From: Flammeovirgaceae bacterium
GTDB lineage: Bacteria > Bacteroidota > Bacteroidia > Cytophagales > Cyclobacteriaceae
Assembly: GCA_024638265.1 (NCBI GenBank)
Contig: JAHEKQ010000001.1
Coordinates: 62,001 to 126,000, forward strand
Length of the DNA: 64,000 nucleotides
Reading direction: 5' to 3'
Shown here: positions 47,251 through 54,500 of the stretch, piece by piece
Position numbering within the stretch: position 1 is the first letter of the stretch
Layout of the letters: each line of letters begins with the position of its first letter
Made by a program: the position numbers and the translations under genes
Notes under the pieces: generated by a model
Seen by the model: only the letters and a program-made list of their open reading frames with translations
The model's database searches: none
What the model was told of the DNA's origin: nothing

Positions 47251-47622
47251 TTAATTGAAAGAATGAAAAGCCACCCGATTACCTTCGGGATCAAGAAAAT
47301 GTGCGATATAACCATTTTCGCCAATATGAGTTTTGGGTACGAGAACTTTACCTCCAGCCTTTTCAACTCGTGCCAAGGGTACTGATAGGTCCTCTCCACC
47401 GTTCAGGTACACTAAAGAACCGGACTGAGAGGGTTCATAACCCTGACCCGTTATAATACTGCCACCGATTCCACCAGATTGTCCATCCGAGGGGAAAAAG
47501 GCCATTACAGAATCTCCCATCTCGGTGGTCTCCATCTTGGCGTCCATGATGGTCTCATAAAATGACTTTGAATCATCGAAATTTTTGACTGGAATTTCAA
47601 ACCAGTTTACAGCATTTTTCAT
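47251..47622 (-). CDS. VOC/glyoxalase-family protein
   Basis: A 123-residue vicinal-oxygen-chelate fold protein: VNWFEIPVKNFDDSKSFYE at the start and HIGENGYIAHFLDPEGNRVAFH at the end, with likely metal or ligand residues His and Glu in those blocks. Members range from glyoxalases to antibiotic-binding proteins. It is 36 bases before the DGPF gene, and VOC, DGPF and ECF42 sigma often form one unit. Confidence 0.87.
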   Translation of the reverse strand: MKNAVNWFEIPVKNFDDSKSFYETIMDAKMETTEMGDSVMAFFPSDGQSGGIGGSIITGQGYEPSQSGSLVYLNGGEDLSVPLARVEKAGGKVLVPKTHIGENGYIAHFLDPEGNRVAFHSFN

Positions 47623-47691
47623 CGTATTTGTGTTTTTGTTTCCCTTATGACGATTGTGCTTCCACTGGTGGGGACATTTTCCGGATAAATA

Positions 47692-48192
47692 TTACTGATT
47701 CTTCTCAATCCGGTAAAAAAGCGTCTCCTTTTCGTCCTCAATCCGTTTTTCATGAAGCTTCATCCCCAGCCTTTCTGCAAGTCTTTGCGAATCAATGTTT
47801 TCTTCATCAGTGGCAGCTGCCAGGAAATTAAACCCAAGGTCTGATAGTGCATAATCGATAATCGCCTGAGAGAATTCCCTTGCATAACCGAACCCAGTAA
47901 AGTTTTTTTTCAATATGTAGATCAGTTGTGGTTGTTTCTCTTCAAAAAAATGCCACAATCCGCTGTATCCGACAGTTTGACCTTCCTTTAATACTGCTTT
48001 CCAAAGGCCATAACTACAATTTTTAAAAAGATCATCATTAGTTTTCAATAACTCCCGCACCAGATCGATATCAATGATTTCATCATCCCACAAATACTTC
48101 CTGACAAAAGGGTCAATGTTAAGTTTCAGGAATTCCGTTTCATCGGTTTTTTGAAACGGGATCAGATCGAGTCTTTTGGTTCTCAGTATCAT
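47692..48192 (-). CDS. GNAT acetyltransferase (RimJ/RimL-like)
   Basis: A 166-residue GNAT-fold protein. LRTKRLDLIPF opens it, LIYILKKNFTGFGYAREFSQAII is the acetyl-CoA loop, and NFLAAATDEENIDSQRLAERLGM is the typical C-terminal part. Such proteins acetylate N-termini or small amines, and the acceptor is unknown. It sits 69 bases before the VOC gene on the same strand. Confidence 0.85.
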   Translation of the reverse strand: MILRTKRLDLIPFQKTDETEFLKLNIDPFVRKYLWDDEIIDIDLVRELLKTNDDLFKNCSYGLWKAVLKEGQTVGYSGLWHFFEEKQPQLIYILKKNFTGFGYAREFSQAIIDYALSDLGFNFLAAATDEENIDSQRLAERLGMKLHEKRIEDEKETLFYRIEKNQ

Positions 48193-48220
48193 GATTCACG
48201 GTATTCGATAGAGCCTAAAG

Positions 48221-48255
48221 ACCTTTAACTTTTAACTTCTGCCTTTTTACTTCCC
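48221..48255 (-). repeat. Low-complexity intergenic string shared with 62939-62961
   Basis: On the minus strand the 13-mer aaaaaggcagaag (48236-48248 on plus) is followed by ttaaaagttaaaggt. The same 13-mer followed by gcaaaagttata occurs at 62939-62965 on the plus strand. The region lies between the GNAT and gamma-glutamyltransferase genes and has no open reading frame of its own. Confidence 0.5.
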
Positions 48256-48283
48256 AAATAGATTTACACTCTGCACTTTTACT

Positions 48284-50119
48284 TCACCACCCAATCCCAT
48301 AATCATCACCATAGTTACTCGCCCCTCCCCATATGGTTCCATGCTCCCAGTCAAACCATATGGCATTGATAGGACCACTGGTTCGGTTCCTGGTGGATAT
48401 CCTGTAGCCCATTTCAGAGAGTTTGTTCCGGGTATAACGGGGTATTTCACTATTGAGCAGTATCTCACCGGGTTTGATCTCATGGGCACCAAAACTATTC
48501 CTCAGCTGGAAACTGTTGATATTCGCAGCTTCTGCAGCTTCCTGTACATTCATTCCAAATTCTACCACGTTGAGGAAGAACTGAAGCAGGTTCTGGTCCT
48601 GTGTATCTCCTCCCTGTACAGCAAAGCTCAGAAAAGGCTTTCCTTCTTTCAGCGCAAGGCTCGGGGTTAGTGTAGCCCTGGGACGTTTACCGGGTTCGAG
48701 TACGTTAAAGGGGTTCTGTGATTCATCAAGGACAAAACTTTGCATCCTCTGGCTCAGGCCAATGCCCGTGTTGCCTGCGATTACAGCAGGTACCCAACCA
48801 CCGCTTGGTGTGATGGAAACTACCCATCCCTCTTCATCGGCAGCTTGTATTGAAGTAGTACCCGCATGAAAACCTTCCATAAAGCCCATATCCCAGGGAT
48901 TTGCCGGACCGTCATTCACGCTTACTTTGTTACTCCATTCATCGAGAAACTTCATGTACGGATTGGTTTTGCCCATGTAGGGATAGGGGTCACCGGGCTT
49001 GATATCCGGGTCGTTCATGTCCTTATTGAGGGTTTTGATTCGGTCTTTGGCATACTCTTTTGACAGCAGTCCTTCCATGGGCTCTTCCGGTGGAAAATAC
49101 GGGTCCCCGTAGTAGAAGTCACGGTCAGCAAACGCCATACTCATCGCCTGGTAAATGGTGTGAATATATTTTGTCGAATTGTAACCCATAGATTGAAGAT
49201 CCACCCCTTCAAGCAGGTTTAAAGCCTGCAAAAGAACCGGACCTTGAACCCAAGAGGTCAGCTTATATACATCGATACCCTTATAATTAGTGGTTTCGGG
49301 TTCTTCGATATACACCTTCCAATTTTCCAGGTCGTCCATCGTGATCAGGCCGCCCTCCTCCTGAACACCCTTAACAAAGTCCTTGGCAATATCCCCGGTA
49401 TAGAACCTCTCATAGGCTGCATAAATGGCCTCCTTCCTGGACTTTCCCTTTTTCAATGCTTTTTCCTCTGCCTCTACAAGTTTTTGCAGGGTAACCAGTA
49501 AATCGGGTTGAGAAAATACCTCACCGGCTTTTACTGCTTCATAATCCTCCCCTTCGTGGGGAAGAAACAGGGGCTTGCTGTACTTCCATTCTTTTATCCT
49601 CTCTTTACCGGACTCGATCCTTCTCGAAGTAGACTCCTCCATGGGATACCCTTTGGCCATGTCCATGGCGGGCGCCAATACCTCCTTCAGGCTCATGGTT
49701 CCATACTCTGCCAACATGGTCATCAATCCGCCGGGTGTTCCCGGGGTTACCGCAGCAAGGGGTCCGAAGGCGGGAGGGTAGTCCATTTCCTTTTCGCGGA
49801 AGAATTCAGGTGTTGCACCGGTTGGTGCAACCCCCAATGCATTAATCCCAATCACCTTCCCGGTATTCGGGTTATAGATCAGTGCCTGGGTTTCACCTCC
49901 CCAACTCAGTACATCCCACATGGTAGCCGTGGCCGCAAGCATCGCGCAAGCAGCATCTACTGCATTCCCCCCTTTACCGAAAGTCATTGCACCAGCTGTT
50001 GCACCGAGCGGTTTTCCTGTAATGGCCACCCAATGTTTCCCGTGAATAACCGGTTTTTGTGTTTGAGAAAAAGCGCTGACCACTGAAAAGCTGAGTAAAA
50101 GAAAGATGAATCGTTTCAT
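48284..50119 (-). CDS. ggt: Gamma-glutamyltransferase
   Basis: A 611-residue Ntn-hydrolase from ATG 50119, where a signal peptide begins (RFIFLLLSFSVVSAFSQ); an in-frame reading from 50275 crosses the C-rich repeat and is unlikely. GGT precursors cut themselves before a Thr, and here the site is HAGTTSIQAAD with Thr421 as nucleophile. WGGETQALIYN and TPGTPGGLMTML are in the large subunit and PSGGWVPAVIAGNTGIGLSQR in the small one. The usual TTHYSV motif is replaced by TTSIQA, as in the broader exported gamma-glutamyltransferase group. It hydrolyses glutathione or gamma-glutamyl peptides in the periplasm. Confidence 0.88.
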   Translation of the reverse strand: MKRFIFLLLSFSVVSAFSQTQKPVIHGKHWVAITGKPLGATAGAMTFGKGGNAVDAACAMLAATATMWDVLSWGGETQALIYNPNTGKVIGINALGVAPTGATPEFFREKEMDYPPAFGPLAAVTPGTPGGLMTMLAEYGTMSLKEVLAPAMDMAKGYPMEESTSRRIESGKERIKEWKYSKPLFLPHEGEDYEAVKAGEVFSQPDLLVTLQKLVEAEEKALKKGKSRKEAIYAAYERFYTGDIAKDFVKGVQEEGGLITMDDLENWKVYIEEPETTNYKGIDVYKLTSWVQGPVLLQALNLLEGVDLQSMGYNSTKYIHTIYQAMSMAFADRDFYYGDPYFPPEEPMEGLLSKEYAKDRIKTLNKDMNDPDIKPGDPYPYMGKTNPYMKFLDEWSNKVSVNDGPANPWDMGFMEGFHAGTTSIQAADEEGWVVSITPSGGWVPAVIAGNTGIGLSQRMQSFVLDESQNPFNVLEPGKRPRATLTPSLALKEGKPFLSFAVQGGDTQDQNLLQFFLNVVEFGMNVQEAAEAANINSFQLRNSFGAHEIKPGEILLNSEIPRYTRNKLSEMGYRISTRNRTSGPINAIWFDWEHGTIWGGASNYGDDYGIGW

Positions 50120-50207
50120 ATTTTGATGTGTAAGTGATAAATAGGAAGTCCCATTCCCCTGAATATCCATAAAAATGTGAATGGTAGAGATACAATTCAA
50201 TACATAA

Positions 50208-51014
50208 TTGACAAAAGGCATTCCCTTCCACCCCAAACCTTTATACCTTAAACCTCTAAACCAAACACACATCAACCCTTACACCCATACACCTAAAACC
50301 CTTCTCGTTGCAGGAGCCACGGGCGCTACAGGATGTCAGCTCGTGAGGATTCTACTGGAGAAAAGACATAAGGTGAGGGTAATAGTCAGGTCAGCCGGCC
50401 GACTCCCCGATGATTTACAAAAACACGGAAATATTGAAATCCATGAAGGTACCGTGCTTAACCTAAGCGATAAAGAAATCAACGAACTAGTGAGGGGTTG
50501 TGAAGGAGTCGCTTCATGCCTGGGACATAACCTGAGTTTAAAAGGCATCTATGGTAAGCCTCGCAAACTTGTAGAGGATTCTGTTATAAGACTTTGTGAG
50601 GCGATTATTCAATGCAACCCTGCCGGGAAAGTGCGATTGGCATTAATGAATACATCAGGAAACCGAAACCGTGACCTGAATGAAAAAGTATCCTTTGGGC
50701 ACCGATTGGGTATCGGTATAATCCGTTTACTTCTCCCTCCTCAAAAGGACAATGAACAGGCAGCGGAATTTTTACGAACTTCAATAGGTCAAAGTCACGA
50801 GATCATTGAGTGGTCGGCTGTCCGGCCGGATGACCTGACTGATGAAGATTCCGTAAGTTCCTACGAACTTTACCCTTCGCCTATTCGTGATCCTCTATTC
50901 AACCCGGGCAAGACCAGTAGGATCAATGTTGCGGACTTTATGTCCAGGTTACTCACCGAGAACGAAGTTTGGGAAGATTGGAAGGGAAAAATGCCCGTGA
51001 TTTACAACCGATAA
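50208..51014 (+). CDS. NAD(P)-binding Rossmann protein (NmrA/atypical SDR), start uncertain
   Basis: A Rossmann protein of about 240-268 residues. The fold begins at KTLLVAGATGATGCQLVRILLEK (cofactor motif GATGATG), followed by VRVIVRS, EGTVLNL and a C-terminal WSAVRPDDLTDED that resembles NmrA-like reductases. No YxxxK active site is visible. There is no ATG or GTG before the fold; the first possible start is TTG 50208, and the first 28 codons fall in the C-rich repeat at 50220-50300. The real start may be TTG, or the natural 5' end may have been replaced by the repeat. Confidence 0.75.
   Translation: MTKGIPFHPKPLYLKPLNQTHINPYTHTPKTLLVAGATGATGCQLVRILLEKRHKVRVIVRSAGRLPDDLQKHGNIEIHEGTVLNLSDKEINELVRGCEGVASCLGHNLSLKGIYGKPRKLVEDSVIRLCEAIIQCNPAGKVRLALMNTSGNRNRDLNEKVSFGHRLGIGIIRLLLPPQKDNEQAAEFLRTSIGQSHEIIEWSAVRPDDLTDEDSVSSYELYPSPIRDPLFNPGKTSRINVADFMSRLLTENEVWEDWKGKMPVIYNR
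50220..50300 (+). repeat. C-rich low-complexity stretch overlapping a gene start
   Basis: The plus strand is rich in C and A (caccccaaacctttata, aaacctctaaaccaaacacac, aacccttacacccatacacc) and would read as a G-rich strand on the other side, like the G-rich repeat at 45559. It lies upstream of the NAD(P)-binding gene and contributes its uncertain first codons. Confidence 0.5.
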
Positions 51015-51021
51015 TTGTCAC

Positions 51022-51522
51022 GTGGAGGTCAGGATTGACAACAGGATTCTACTCACCCCGGTTATGCCATCATTTGCAGGGGATATCTTTCAGAGCTTCG
51101 ATGAGGAAATCATCCGTTTTCTTGCCGTTGAAGATCCTCCGAAGAAAATCGCTGACACGGAAAAATTTATCCGGACGTCAATGGAGCAGGCTGAAAAAGG
51201 AACGGATCATGTCTGGGTCATACTCGCAGATCATGAGTTTGTGGGTTGCTGCGGATTGCATTCCATTATGGGAAGACAACCCCACTTTGGGATCTGGATT
51301 AAGCAGTCTGCCCAGGGTATGGGTACGGGAAAAAAAGTCGTGCAATTCATGCTGCCCTGGATTGTCAGGAAGTTTGATGTAGACTTCGTTAAATACCCGG
51401 TGGATCATAGAAACGAGAGGAGTATAAAGCTGATAAAAGGACTTCCCATGATAAAATCCGATCACTATAGGATGGGGGAAAAGAAGATCTTAAGCGTTTT
51501 TGAATACAGGTTATATCCTTAG
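51022..51522 (+). CDS. GNAT acetyltransferase
   Basis: A 166-residue GNAT-fold protein from GTG 51022, seven bases after the preceding stop. IGKKV-like acetyl-CoA loop reads QSAQGMGTGKKVVQFMLPWI, and PHFGIWI and YPVDHRNERSIKLI follow. It belongs to the RimJ-like acetyltransferases; the acceptor is unknown. It overlaps the reading frame region of the next gene but not its chosen start. Confidence 0.83.
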   Translation: MEVRIDNRILLTPVMPSFAGDIFQSFDEEIIRFLAVEDPPKKIADTEKFIRTSMEQAEKGTDHVWVILADHEFVGCCGLHSIMGRQPHFGIWIKQSAQGMGTGKKVVQFMLPWIVRKFDVDFVKYPVDHRNERSIKLIKGLPMIKSDHYRMGEKKILSVFEYRLYP

Positions 51523-51562
51523 GGCCAGAACCTTTATGCCCGGATATGACGTACATTACTAT

Positions 51563-52180
51563 ATGATTCGAATTTCCCTCATTTCCCTTATGCTCATTTT
51601 AAGTCTAGCGTGTTCAGAAGCGCAAAATAAACTCGTTGGTGGACCCTGCGAAGGTTGTGAAGCCGTATTCGAGTATGGTGATGCCTTGCTGAGCGCCGTA
51701 GATACTCTTACCGGGTTCGATCAAAGTCCTGCCCAAATTAAATTGACTGGCACGGTCTATAAGAGCGATGGAAGGACGCCCGCAGAAGGGGTTGTTCTAT
51801 ACTTTTATCACACAAATGCCTCCGGAATCTATCCCAAACAGGGCGATGAATCCGGCTGGGGCAAAAGGCATGGCTATTTAAGGGGTTGGATAAAAACCGA
51901 TAAGAAGGGTCGATTTACCTTGTATACTTCGCAACCCGGGAGTTATCCATCGAGGACCAATCCTGCCCATATTCACCTGACCATACTTGAACCCAGCGGA
52001 AAATATTACTGGCTGGAGGATTACGTATTCAAAGGAGATCCATTACTGAAGAAGGAAGACTGGAATAAACCCAATCCCCGTGGAGGGCATAGCGGACTTA
52101 TGGAACTAAATCCCGGAAAGGGAATTCAGACTCTGGAAAGAGATATTATATTGGGTAAGAATATTCCCAACTATAATTGA
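51563..52180 (+). CDS. Intradiol-dioxygenase-like lipoprotein
   Basis: A 205-residue protein from ATG 51563 with a lipoprotein signal (LMLILSLAC, Cys17), as an in-frame start at 51500 would add 21 unlikely residues. The fold is that of intradiol ring-cleavage dioxygenases: KLTGTVYKSDGRTPAEGVVLYFYHT, then GWIKTDKKGRFTLYTSQPGSYP and PAHIHLTI. The Fe(III) ligands would be two Tyr (Y near GIYPKQ and Y in GSYPSR) and two His in HIH. Cytoplasmic family members cut catechols. An exported, lipid-anchored form is seen in several Bacteroidota and its substrate is unknown. Confidence 0.82.
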   Translation: MIRISLISLMLILSLACSEAQNKLVGGPCEGCEAVFEYGDALLSAVDTLTGFDQSPAQIKLTGTVYKSDGRTPAEGVVLYFYHTNASGIYPKQGDESGWGKRHGYLRGWIKTDKKGRFTLYTSQPGSYPSRTNPAHIHLTILEPSGKYYWLEDYVFKGDPLLKKEDWNKPNPRGGHSGLMELNPGKGIQTLERDIILGKNIPNYN

Positions 52181-52181
52181 A

Positions 52182-52568
52182 TTGAAAACTGATAAAATCC
52201 TCATCTCATCACTCATCCTGAGCTCCATGCTCGGATACCTGGAGTGGGGAGAAGATCAAAGGCAATTTTTATTTCAGATGGAAGCGCAGATCCTGAAGCT
52301 CTTATTTACAGATCCTGCTTCCGTATTACATCCATTGATATTACTCCCACTGACTGGCCAGGTCCTTCTGTTAATATCCTTATTTCAGATGAAGCCCCGG
52401 AAAATCCTGGTCTTTACAGGGCTCGGACTCCTTGCCGTTCTCCTTCTGCTCGTACTGTTTACGGGTATCGTGAGCCGTCATTGGTGGACGGTTGTATCCA
52501 CGCTGCCATTCCTGGGGATCTCAACATTGATAATTATTAAAGGCAGGAAATTTGCTAATAGAGAGTAA
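52182..52568 (+). CDS. Small membrane protein, unknown
   Basis: A 128-residue membrane protein with about four helices (6-20, 49-66, 74-94 and 98-118). It begins at TTG 52182, one base after the dioxygenase stop, so both are probably cotranscribed. No motif was recognised. Confidence 0.6.
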   Translation: MKTDKILISSLILSSMLGYLEWGEDQRQFLFQMEAQILKLLFTDPASVLHPLILLPLTGQVLLLISLFQMKPRKILVFTGLGLLAVLLLLVLFTGIVSRHWWTVVSTLPFLGISTLIIIKGRKFANRE

Positions 52569-52580
52569 ATCAATCATGAT

Positions 52581-53177
52581 ATGAAATACCTCCTACTCAC
52601 TGGTTTTCTACTTTATGGATTAACTCTTTCAGCTCAGTTCCGTGGTTATTCACAAGGTTACGTTGTACTCCATGACGGTGATACTTTGGAGGGATTCGTC
52701 AAAGACCGCTCTATTGGTGTTTTCAGTGATCTGTATCAAAAAGTTAAGTTTAAACGTACACGGAGATCATTCAGGAAGAAGTATCGGGCAGATCACTTGC
52801 TGGGGTATGGTTATAATGGGATGATTTTTGAATCGATCTCCCTGCGGGAAGAAACTGCTTTTTTCAAATTCCGGTATTATGTAGATCCGCGAGCTCGTAG
52901 AGTATTCCTCAAATTGATTCTGAGAAATGAGGGATTATCCTATTATCACCTGGAATTCATCCAAGATGACAATAACTTCATCGATTTTGTACCACTATTC
53001 TACAAACCCGGAAGCCCTGAGATGGTCAGGGTCACCCAAGGAGTATTCGGACTGAAACGCGAACGGTTGGCGGAGTATTTCCGCGAATGTCCCCGAATGG
53101 CAAGAGCCTTGGAGGAAAAAGAACTGAGAAGCATATTGGACGTTTACCAGTTCTACCTCGACCGGTGCAGCAGATAA
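52581..53177 (+). CDS. Exported protein of unknown function
   Basis: A 198-residue protein with a signal peptide (YLLLTGFLLYGLTLSAQ). After it comes GYVVLHDGDTLEGFVKDR, a beta-rich pattern seen in many uncharacterised Bacteroidota exported proteins, with a basic stretch KFKRTRRSFRKKYR and a C-terminal YRECPRMA-like helical part. It is 12 bases after the preceding gene and 63 before the CDGSH gene. Confidence 0.65.
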   Translation: MKYLLLTGFLLYGLTLSAQFRGYSQGYVVLHDGDTLEGFVKDRSIGVFSDLYQKVKFKRTRRSFRKKYRADHLLGYGYNGMIFESISLREETAFFKFRYYVDPRARRVFLKLILRNEGLSYYHLEFIQDDNNFIDFVPLFYKPGSPEMVRVTQGVFGLKRERLAEYFRECPRMARALEEKELRSILDVYQFYLDRCSR

Positions 53178-53240
53178 TCGCTTGGCACGATTCTGATGTT
53201 CACAGGTATTTTGTTATCTTTTATAAAATTCAAAAACACT

Positions 53241-53480
53241 ATGGAATTACCTGAAGCAGCAGATACATCCCCAAAAATGACAGAGCTTGAATCCGGAAAA
53301 ACATACGCATGGTGCGCATGTGGAAGATCATCTAACCAACCCTGGTGTGACGGCTCCCATAAAGGGTCAGCATTTAGCCCCAAGGTGTTTTCAGCAGAAG
53401 AATCAAAACCTGCGGCAATGTGTATGTGTAAGAGAACAGGCAATAAGCCCTTCTGCGACGGTACCCATAAAACGCTTTGA
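53241..53480 (+). CDS. Tandem CDGSH iron-sulfur protein
   Basis: A 79-residue protein from ATG 53241 (an ATG at 53196 is also in frame). It carries two CDGSH motifs, CACGRSSNQPWCDGSH and CMCKRTGNKPFCDGTH, each with three Cys and one His, enough for two [2Fe-2S] clusters. Such proteins act in redox or iron-sulfur transfer. It stands just before a Crp/Fnr regulator and a DUF2892 protein on the same strand. Confidence 0.9.
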   Translation: MELPEAADTSPKMTELESGKTYAWCACGRSSNQPWCDGSHKGSAFSPKVFSAEESKPAAMCMCKRTGNKPFCDGTHKTL

Positions 53481-53510
53481 GTTTAGTACTCAGGAAGATG
53501 GTATTTATTT

Positions 53511-54131
53511 ATGGATTCAATTCCCTCCTCTATATCACACTTTAATCCTGACCTCATAAAGCAGATTCTTTCTCATTCAAAGGTCAGCAAGATTCCTGCG
53601 AATACGGAAATTCTGCACGAAGGCCAATACATTAAAGTAATCCCAATTGTACTGGAAGGATTGATAAAAGTTTTTACCAGTTATGAGGAAAGGGATTTGC
53701 TCGTGTACTATATACAACCTGGAGAAAGCTGTATCATGTCGTTCGCGGGGAGCTTGAGAAATGAGCCAAGCCGTGTTTTTGCGATTACGGAAGAAGATAC
53801 CGAAGCGATTTTACTGCCTGTGGATAAAGTGGCCGAATGGACTCGACAATTCCCTGATATCAATACACTTTTTTTTCAGCTCTATAACCAGCGTTATGGA
53901 GATTTATTGGATACAATTAGTGCCGTATTATTTAACAAGATGGACCACAGGGTTTTGGACTATCTCAAAGAAAAAGTGAAACTCACCGGTAAGAATCCTT
54001 TAAAAATATCTCATCGCCAGATAGCGAACGAGTTGGGAACCGCAAGAGAGGTGGTAAGCAGAGTAACCAAAAAACTCGAATTTGAAGGGAAACTTGTGCA
54101 ATTATCCGATGGAATTAAATTAGTGGAGTAG
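53511..54131 (+). CDS. Crp/Fnr-family transcriptional regulator
   Basis: A 206-residue regulator. The N-terminal cyclic-nucleotide-binding-like barrel (LHEGQYIKVIPIVLEGLIKVF, VYYIQPGESCIMSF) lacks the cysteine set of an Fnr cluster and the cAMP Arg-Ser-Ala loop. The C-terminal wing-HTH is ISHRQIANELGTAREVVSRVTKKLE. It could be a heme or redox sensor, but no ligand residue is clear. A TGAC-type palindrome directly after its stop probably binds it. Confidence 0.88.
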   Translation: MDSIPSSISHFNPDLIKQILSHSKVSKIPANTEILHEGQYIKVIPIVLEGLIKVFTSYEERDLLVYYIQPGESCIMSFAGSLRNEPSRVFAITEEDTEAILLPVDKVAEWTRQFPDINTLFFQLYNQRYGDLLDTISAVLFNKMDHRVLDYLKEKVKLTGKNPLKISHRQIANELGTAREVVSRVTKKLEFEGKLVQLSDGIKLVE

Positions 54132-54144
54132 TGACTGTGGTCAC
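54131..54144. promoter_or_regulatory. Palindrome GTGAC-TGTG-GTCAC, likely Crp/Fnr-family box
   Basis: A perfect 5-4-5 inverted repeat resembling the Crp half-site TGTGA/TCACA lies between the crp-like gene and the DUF2892 gene. Its centre is about 42 bases before the start that the TACTTTTG box at 54167-54174 predicts, which is the class II activator position. It is the best candidate site of the adjacent regulator. Confidence 0.5.
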
Positions 54145-54166
54145 TGCATAAGGTGTACCATCATTT

Positions 54167-54174
54167 TACTTTTG
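54167..54174 (+). promoter_or_regulatory. TAnnTTTG promoter box of the DUF2892 gene
   Basis: TACTTTTG matches the Bacteroidota -7 element exactly, 32 bases before the DUF2892 ATG. No -33 TTTG lies 19-21 bases upstream; the palindrome at 54131-54144 takes that place, which fits a promoter that needs an activator. Confidence 0.5.
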
Positions 54175-54205
54175 GTTAACAGTTTGAAACTTAATCAAAA
54201 GTAAA

Positions 54206-54424
54206 ATGAAAAAGAATATGAGTAATGCGGACAGAATTGTCAGGTTGATAGTCGCCGCAGTAATTGGTGTACTTTATTTCAGCAATATCATCACTGGAAT
54301 CCTGGGCCTCGTCTTGGTCGTTTTAGCAGGAATATTCATTCTGACCAGCTTTGTCAGTTTCTGTCCTCTTTACGCAATTTTTGGGGTAAGTACTTGTGCT
54401 GTTAAAAAGCCAGAGGGCTCCTAA
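54206..54424 (+). CDS. DUF2892 membrane protein
   Basis: A 72-residue inner membrane protein with two helices and the family pattern MSNADRIVRLIVAAVIGVLYF, then CPLYAIFGVSTC. The Cys residues (CPLY...STC) are conserved in this family, which often occurs with rhodanese or other sulfur-handling proteins. It follows the Crp/Fnr gene after 74 bases holding a palindrome and promoter box, and ends before a strong terminator. Confidence 0.85.
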   Translation: MKKNMSNADRIVRLIVAAVIGVLYFSNIITGILGLVLVVLAGIFILTSFVSFCPLYAIFGVSTCAVKKPEGS

Positions 54425-54445
54425 ACCGCGAAGCTTAAATATAAG

Positions 54446-54474
54446 AAAAGTGACCCGGAACCGGGTCACTTTTT
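54446..54474 (+). terminator. Rho-independent terminator
   Basis: AAAAGTGACCC and GGGTCACTTTT form an 11-pair stem (GGAACC loop, which can pair further), followed by T-rich sequence. Being A-rich before and T-rich after, it serves both the DUF2892 gene and the convergent sortilin gene. Confidence 0.85.
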
Positions 54475-54500
54475 ACTTTTCAGCAGTTTTATTCCTATCC

